Part shown: positions 58,184-64,000 of the stretch, in pieces
Position numbering within the stretch: position 1 is the stretch's first letter
Layout of the letters: the number at the start of each line of letters is the position of its first letter
Program-made: the position numbers and the translations under genes
Assembly: GCA_022577435.1 (NCBI GenBank)
Contig: JAKOON010000006.1
Coordinates: 492,001-556,000, forward strand
From: Embiotoca jacksoni
Lineage: Eukaryota > Chordata > Actinopteri > Embiotocidae
Length of the DNA stretch: 64,000 nucleotides
Reading direction: 5' to 3'
The notes under the pieces: model-generated
Told to the model about the DNA's origin: nothing
The model's database searches: none
What the model saw: only the letters and a program-made list of their open reading frames with translations

Positions 58184-60838
58184 CCCCTCCTCCTGTGTTC
58201 CCCTGCCTCCATTTTGCCATGGAAACCCAGCATGCATTGTAATGCCTTTTGTGCGAGTGCGTTCTTTCAGCTTTTTTTCTTCAGGCTGGTGGCCGGTTGC
58301 CATAGGCGGGCCGTGGGCCGCGGCCAAGCCTCACGAGGCCTCGCAGCACTCAGGTGGAGGAGCTGCGGGGCGCGTTGTCGGGTTACGACGAGATGTCGAC
58401 GGCGTGAGATTGCGTTTCTGTCAAAGCCCGGTCCGAGAAAGGTGCAACTTGTTTTTTTATAACGATTTAAAAAGTAAAATAACATCTGTTCAGCTTTTTA
58501 ATAAACGTCTTTAATGAGAGTGTAAGAACGACCTACTGAAGCAGTTAGAAGTTGGTCCCCGCACTCTCATGAGGGCCAGCAGCTTCATTATGTGTCATTT
58601 ATGAGGTGTGTGTGTGTGTGTGTGTGTGTTTAGAGAGGGTAGGGGGGGTTTCTGGGATGCAGGGTGGTTACTCAGAGGTTAACGGTGGCTAGTAATGCTG
58701 TTTTGTAGATGCTGGCTGTGCTAATGAGCTGTGTGTGTGTGGGTGTGTGTGGGTGGTTTTTTTTCCAGTGTTTTGGGGGGCCATGTTTTGCCTCTGTTAA
58801 TCAGGAGAGTTTGTTTTGAGGGTTGATGTGTGACAGAAGTCTGTGTGAAACATGGACATTCGTGCCTTAAAGGATAAGTTCACAATTTCCTGAAGTCCTA
58901 AAACAACAATGAGGTTACTAGAAAAGTTTAAGCTATTTCTTGTTGTTTTTTTTTTGTCTCTCTACCTTTATTCATTCTGTTCACACTGGCTGTTTACCTC
59001 GTGACAAACCGGTCGGTTATTATAAACAAAACACTGTGAAAACCCCAAAAAACAAACTGGAAAAAAAAAGTGTTAATTTCTCGTGCAGATTCCAAAGTTT
59101 TCAAACATACTGGCTATGTCAAGTTAATATACAGAGATGAATAAGACATCTGGAGTAATTACATATAAGTACATGTTTTGCAAAAATAAAAATCAGTTAT
59201 CAGAGTAGAAAAATGTGTCTCTTGCATACAAAACTTGTGTTCTTTTCTCTTTCTTGGAAGAAGTTATTTTTCACCTTTAAGCTACAAGCAGGAAAAACAA
59301 AGCAGGAAACAGTTTGTTACAGGATTTTAAAATCCCTCTGAAGGGGGGAACAAAATCTGAAGTTTATCTGAAGCTAATACGAATTATACAAATCACATCG
59401 CCGGGTTCGCAACACAATGAGGAAACTTTACGAACTGCCCGAAGCTTCGTGTTTAAAAGCTCGTTAACGTTAAACTGTTTTGAGAATGAGGACCGAAGAT
59501 TTTGCCCCACAATCATTTCCATTAAAAGAGCGTTCAGCTCACAGGAGGGAGAATTACAGGATTACAGGTGGTCGTACTCGTTTTCAAACTCGAGAATGAG
59601 CTGCCGTCGTTTCTTTGTTTCACTGATTCAGAGGAGACTTTTTAAGGGTTTCCATTTCACATTGTTTCTTTCTTCTGTGAGTATTTATGCACAGACTGTC
59701 TATATAAGTGTTCGTAGCTTCCAGGTCTGAAAAATGAGGCCGATTGCAGAAGCGCCTTCAGCTGCAATACCACCGAGCTCCACCAGAGGTCGGCTACAAA
59801 AAGCCTCTGTAGACTCCCATTCAACTTCTCTCGTAAAATTCTCAGTCAATAATATTTCTCCGCAAGTTATCTCGGTGGCGTTTGCTAAAGTCGCTCCTTC
59901 TTATTAGTTTACTGTCGGAAAATAATCCCATCATTAATTACATATTAGACTTATAATAAATCCGTGTTTTAGGGGGCGTGTCTGTTTGATTGACAGGCCT
60001 GTGGTGCAGTCAGGTTACAGCTATCGGTGGGCGGGATGTAGTATCATCAGGTTTCCAGTCAGATCCACCGCTCGCTCCTCCCCCAGCTCCAAATATGGTC
60101 TCTTCCCGCTCTAAACTAGCAAAATGGCCACGGACAAAATCCAAACTCAAGGCTTCATAACGGCCGCTTGTTTGCACAAGTTTGTTTATTTTGTATTTTA
60201 TTTTTACTTTATGAGGCTTTTTGTGACCGTTATCTGTGAAAGGTGCATTATAGAAATAAACTTCACTCATTTGTGGAAAGACCTTTAAGTGTTCACGTGG
60301 AACTGATTTTTAATTCATTGCAGATTCAAGCATCAGCTCTTCATATCGCATATATTATCCTGCTGTTTTTGTAGTGAGCTCTGAAGTTGATTTATTAAAT
60401 GCCTCTTAACATCACTGCTTATAGCTTCAAATGTAGTAAAAACCCCCTTTTCTGCTTCTGTCCAAAGCAGCTTGACACATATAACTCTAGTGCACCCCAA
60501 ATAAATAAATTACAATATGAATCCAGAGAGCTGCAGTCCACGAAGCAGAGGGGGTTTTATTGACTTGTTTTATTGACTGGAGAGACTGAGAAGTCGCTTT
60601 GTTGTTTGGCCACAAGATGGAGTCATAACTGTTTAAATGGGGAACCAGTCAGGAAGCATGCGGACGGCCTGAAGTGATATCAAACCCATAATCTACTCTT
60701 TGTTTCCCCACAGAAACGTATCGGGACTCTGCGCATTCAGGTTGGGTTAAGATATGTTGATACGATGAGAATAAAAATGCTGAGGAGGCATATAAACCTG
60801 CAGTGTCTGAGTGCTCTGAGTCTTTGTTGCTGCACCTC

Positions 60839-60876
<38 letters not shown>

Positions 60877-60957
60877 CGCCCCTGTTCCTTTAAGGCATCT
60901 CTTCAAACTGCACCGCTGACTTTTTTTCTGTTTTTTTTGCGTGTATTCCATATTCAG
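58021..60957. other. Region between igfbp4 and the right-hand gene
   Basis: No gene recognised. It contains poly-T (58150-58183), a short TG tract (58607-58630), the reverse copy of repeat family 1 and a poly-A tract (60846-60873). Confidence 0.5.
59712..60170 (-). repeat. Dispersed repeat family 1, copy F (reverse)
   Basis: Reverse complement of the family: CTTCCAGGTCTGAAAAATGA, GTAGACTCCCATTCAACTTC, CTCCTTCTTATTAGTTT, GTGTCTGTTTGATTGACAGG, CCAAATATGGTC and AGCAAAATGGCCACGGAC. Nearly the full length of copy E. Confidence 0.85.
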
Positions 60958-61041
60958 AGAAAGTCCAGCGGCCGGCGGAGGGAGGAGGAGGAATCTCCAG
61001 CTGTGAGAGCAGTTCTCCTCCAGGTGCTGAGCCACGAGCAG
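60958..61041 (+). other. Exon-like segment, probable 5' UTR of the right-hand gene
   Basis: Acceptor TATTCAG (after a T-rich tract) at 60957 and donor GTAAGATC at 61042 bound 84 bases of purine-rich GC-rich sequence. It precedes the ATG exon at 61725. Assignment to that gene is inference. Confidence 0.35.
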
Positions 61042-61352
61042 GTAAGATCTCTTCTTCATCATCATCATCATCATCATAATCACCACTCAGACTTTCTGTT
61101 CACCTGCAGACATGTGCTTTGAGATTTCACTTTGACTGAGAGAGTTTCCTATCGCTGTAAGTTGTAAGTGATGGAAAACTACTCTGACTACGTCGTTTTT
61201 TTAATTGCAGTGAATATAGATCTTTAAAACTATTTTTTAGAAGTAAAAAAAACTACTGATTAAAGCCGCTTTAAAAAGTGCAAACTGCTATTTGTTTTAT
61301 TCTGGGTTCTTTCTTTAAACTGTGCTGGAGTCACTCCGTCTCCTGCGTGACA

Positions 61353-61389
<37 letters not shown>

Positions 61390-61738
61390 CGGCAGGAAAT
61401 ACATGTGCAGCGAACATCATCTCTTTCTCATCAGGCTAAATGTAGACGCAGGGCCGAGCAGTCAACCGTGAGCTTTTTTACTCACTTTTCTTTTCTTTTT
61501 TTACCGCTGCCCGACTGACAGGAACAGCGAGAGGCAAGTGCTGCTTCTATTTCTTCACATGCTCAGTAGAAATAGTAAAAGGTGGGGGGGCGAGGGGTCT
61601 TTTATTAGAGTGAAGAGCCGTCAAATAAAATGTGACTCCTTTTGTGTGAAGTGTCTCCCTTCGTTACTCCCGAAACAGACCTGGTTTTTATTTTCTAAAA
61701 GGAATCATTTCCTCTTCTCCGTAGAACATTTTGTCATC

Positions 61739-62090
61739 ATGAACTCAGACAAACATCCTGACTCTACATCTTCAGAGGCGGACGGGATGGGTGAGTGTGT
61801 GATTGCTTTATCTTTTTAGACGATAAGGTGATCCGTCTGCACACGTTTCAGCTCAAAGAACTTCCTGCACGTTTGTTCGTCGCCGAGGTGTTTTTGTTTT
61901 TTTCTTCATGTTGCAGAAAAGGACTTGTTTTAATTGAAATAAAAAGTAACGCGCAGTGTTTTTTTCTCGTGTGCACGATGTGTCACCTCCTCAGAGACAT
62001 GCGGTGATGCAGCAGGTGTGAAGTCGCAGGAGGAGGAAGAAGAGAGGGAGGAGAACCCGTGCAGCGAGGGGGGAATGCAGCAGGACGAAG
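61739..62090 (+). CDS. 5' coding exons of an unidentified acidic protein (partial)
   Basis: Exon 61725-61790: acceptor CTCCGTAG, then ATG at 61739 encoding MNSDKHPDSTSSEADGM, donor GTGAGT in phase 1. Next exon from 61995 (acceptor CCTCCTCAG) continues in phase with ETCGDAAGVKSQEEEEER and EENPCSEGGMQQDE. Its end is either 62090 (GAAG before GTGTCG) or 62105 (ACAC before GTACGC). The acidic Ser/Glu start is the type seen in some nuclear factors, including Ikaros-family proteins, one of which (IKZF3) lies in the same human region, but I see no zinc finger or other domain here, so I give no name. The rest of the gene would be to the right, possibly beyond the window. Confidence 0.4.
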
Positions 62091-62540
62091 GTGTCGCGGA
62101 TACACGTACGCGCGCGCGCACGCACACACTCTCACACACTCACTCACACATTCACACTCACTCAGACACTGACACTGACATCGACATCTTTCCATTACAC
62201 TCCATTGTTCTCAGACCCTCAGATGTGGTACTGCCTCGACCAATCAGAAACAACCAGATAGACTTGGAACAAAATAAGCAATAAAACAAACTAAATAAAA
62301 ATAAAAAATAAATAATGCCAAAGTACACACAAACATATAGACGAGCAGTAAGTAATACTCGTGAAAAAGAATTTAAATTAAGTAAGAAAATGTCAGTGAA
62401 AATAGCTTCCGTTGATGACGTGGTCCCAAGCAGTCGGCCCCCTCGGAGACAGTCCGGATGTAGGAGCCACTGAAAGCTGCCGGTCCAGAGACCTGAGCAG
62501 GTGACAAGGCGTTCGGGGGTGCAACAGGTCGTTTATCCGC

Positions 62541-62543
<3 letters not shown>

Positions 62544-62595
<52 letters not shown>

Positions 62596-62600
62596 CACAC
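62544..62600 (+). repeat. (CA)n microsatellite
   Basis: About 27 CA units with one GC interruption near 62588. Confidence 0.95.
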
Positions 62601-62689
62601 AGAGTAAGACTTTAAACTTAATCCCACACTGAGCAGGTAGCAAAGGCGATGAGCATTTCTTTGCCTGGGTACTTTTAGAATTGTTTTTA

Positions 62690-62912
62690 AATCATTGCAA
62701 AGCCTGACGCCAGCCGACCTCTCAGACCTGCTTTTGAGATATCGGCCTATGAGATCGTCCACTGCTGATCTCATGGTTGTTCCCGGAATCGCTACTAAAG
62801 CTTATGGGGAGTCATTTTTAGCCTCTTTGATGCTCTGGAATATTTTACCGGAGGATCTGAGGCCCTTTACTCTCTGTGGAAAACTTCAAGGCATATCTGT
62901 TGCTTTGTTTTG
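62690..62912 (+). mobile_element. LINE C-terminal fragment
   Basis: Encodes RYRPMRSSTADLMVVP, then LWNILPEDLRP near the end. The pattern arginine-rich, then LWN-LP-x-x-R, is typical of the last residues of non-LTR retrotransposon reverse-transcriptase proteins in fish. Only this tail remains. Confidence 0.6.
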
Positions 62913-63395
62913 ATCTTCTCTTGTTTTTATTGTATTTTCTAGCTTTTTAATCTTCCCTCTGTGAAGCTCTCGGGGATGTACTGTCGCCTGAAGGGCTTTT
63001 GTATTAGAAACAGTGACCGCTCTGCTTTCCCACATGATGGTTTTTTTTTTTTTTTAATTTTTCTTTATGTGGACATGTTTTTCACATTGTTCTCGTGGCG
63101 TCAGCGTCATGCAAATATGCTGTCAGAGCGAGCTCTCCTCTGTATTGCTGCCTACCACCCTGTCGACCTTCTCTGGCTGCACTTCCTAAAGCCCTCGCTC
63201 TGCGTCTCATGCAGCAGCCTGCGGTTCCGCTGCTCTCAGGCTCTGGACTCTATATCTGGTCTCTCGGAGCTCTGTGTGTGCAAAGTTTCCATCGCACCTC
63301 TGAGCGCTCTCCACGGTACGAAACGCCACTCTGCAGCTCATCAGCAGCTACCGCCGAGACCACAGTGTGGTTTCTGGACGTAGCTTAGTGTGCTG

Positions 63396-63399
<4 letters not shown>

Positions 63400-63456
<57 letters not shown>
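63400..63456 (+). repeat. (TG)n microsatellite
   Basis: About 27 TG units followed by a G-rich stretch. Confidence 0.95.
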
Positions 63457-63457
<1 letters not shown>

Positions 63458-64000
63458 GGAGGGGGGTTGGTTGGTGTGACACCTTGCAAGAGGGTCCTGC
63501 ACACCGGGGGCCTTAGGACGCTGTGGTGACGACGACAAAAAAATATTTAGTTGGTCAAATCCTGTGTGTGTGTGGGGGTGATTAACAGGAAAACTCGGTG
63601 TTGTAGAAATTAGCGCTCGGCTCATTGAGGGATTTCGGTGCACAATCTACTTTTAATCCTGGATGTCTTTGAGCTAAAGTGCTAAGCAATCCATCTGGAG
63701 TGTGTCTTTGAAATCAGACGAGGACTCTGTGTTGTGCGTCTGAGGCGTCTGCCGTCGTCTCTCTCTCTCCTGCCCTGGTTCTAGTTTCTGTGCGCTCAGA
63801 GGAAATGCCTTCCCCCTTATCTCAAGCACACATCTTCTCAATCTGTTTGTGAAGCGATGCAATCGGCCCAAATTAACCTGCCCCACTCTGGAGATGTGCT
63901 CTCGCGCTAATGGCCGCTTTTTTAAGTACAGAAATGTAGAAGTGAAGATGTGACTTTAGCTCTTTATTTAGAAGTGGAAAATGTGCCGCGAGCTGCTTCG

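Larger units (their letters stand above)
62106..63999. other. Right end, possible intron of the unidentified gene
   Basis: No conserved exon seen. It contains (CA)n at 62544-62600, a LINE-like fragment at 62690-62912 and (TG)n at 63400-63456. Confidence 0.4.

Overview
The window reads as nuclear DNA of a ray-finned fish, most likely a percomorph-type teleost. The genes are split by GT-AG introns, several introns are short, and the sequence is full of CA/TG, poly-A/T and poly-C tracts and fish-type transposon relics. I see no prokaryotic, viral or organellar gene and no rRNA or tRNA gene. Gene names rest on comparison with vertebrate proteins from memory; exon limits were set by splice signals and by reading phase being kept across every junction.

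Layout from left to right: (1) 846-1990, a decayed DNA transposon interrupted by a second element that carries a hammerhead-like core; (2) 2171-7672 (+), krt222, a keratin-like intermediate filament gene whose first exon lies outside or was not found; (3) 10395-19210 (-), tns4, 11 coding exons, tail to tail with krt222, with a plausible non-coding first exon and promoter near 20.7 kb; (4) 22273-24439 (-), ccr7, with a 16-nt first coding exon; (5) 27770-33601 (-), smarce1, 10 coding exons and a non-coding first exon near 34.4 kb; (6) 41835-55781 (-), igfbp4, four exons with a 9.2-kb first intron; (7) near 60.9-62.1 kb (+), the probable 5' end of an acidic protein that I could not identify, running toward or past the right edge.

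The gene set is that of human 17q21.2 (IGFBP4, TNS4, CCR7, SMARCE1, KRT222). Compared with the human order as I know it, the three-gene block tns4-ccr7-smarce1 is inverted between igfbp4 and krt222. The five proteins do not form a pathway: a chemokine receptor, a focal-adhesion adaptor, a chromatin-remodelling subunit, a secreted IGF carrier and a filament-like protein. Their link is conserved synteny.

The rest is accessory DNA: three minisatellites (16-bp, 21-bp and 10-bp units), at least six copies of one dispersed repeat family, a second family with long terminal inverted repeats, LINE 3' fragments, and several promoter-like islands not tied to a known gene. I found no convincing new biological system. 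The most useful leads are the microinversion, the unusual short first coding exons, the hammerhead-like motif, the foldback repeat family and the orphan promoter-like sites.
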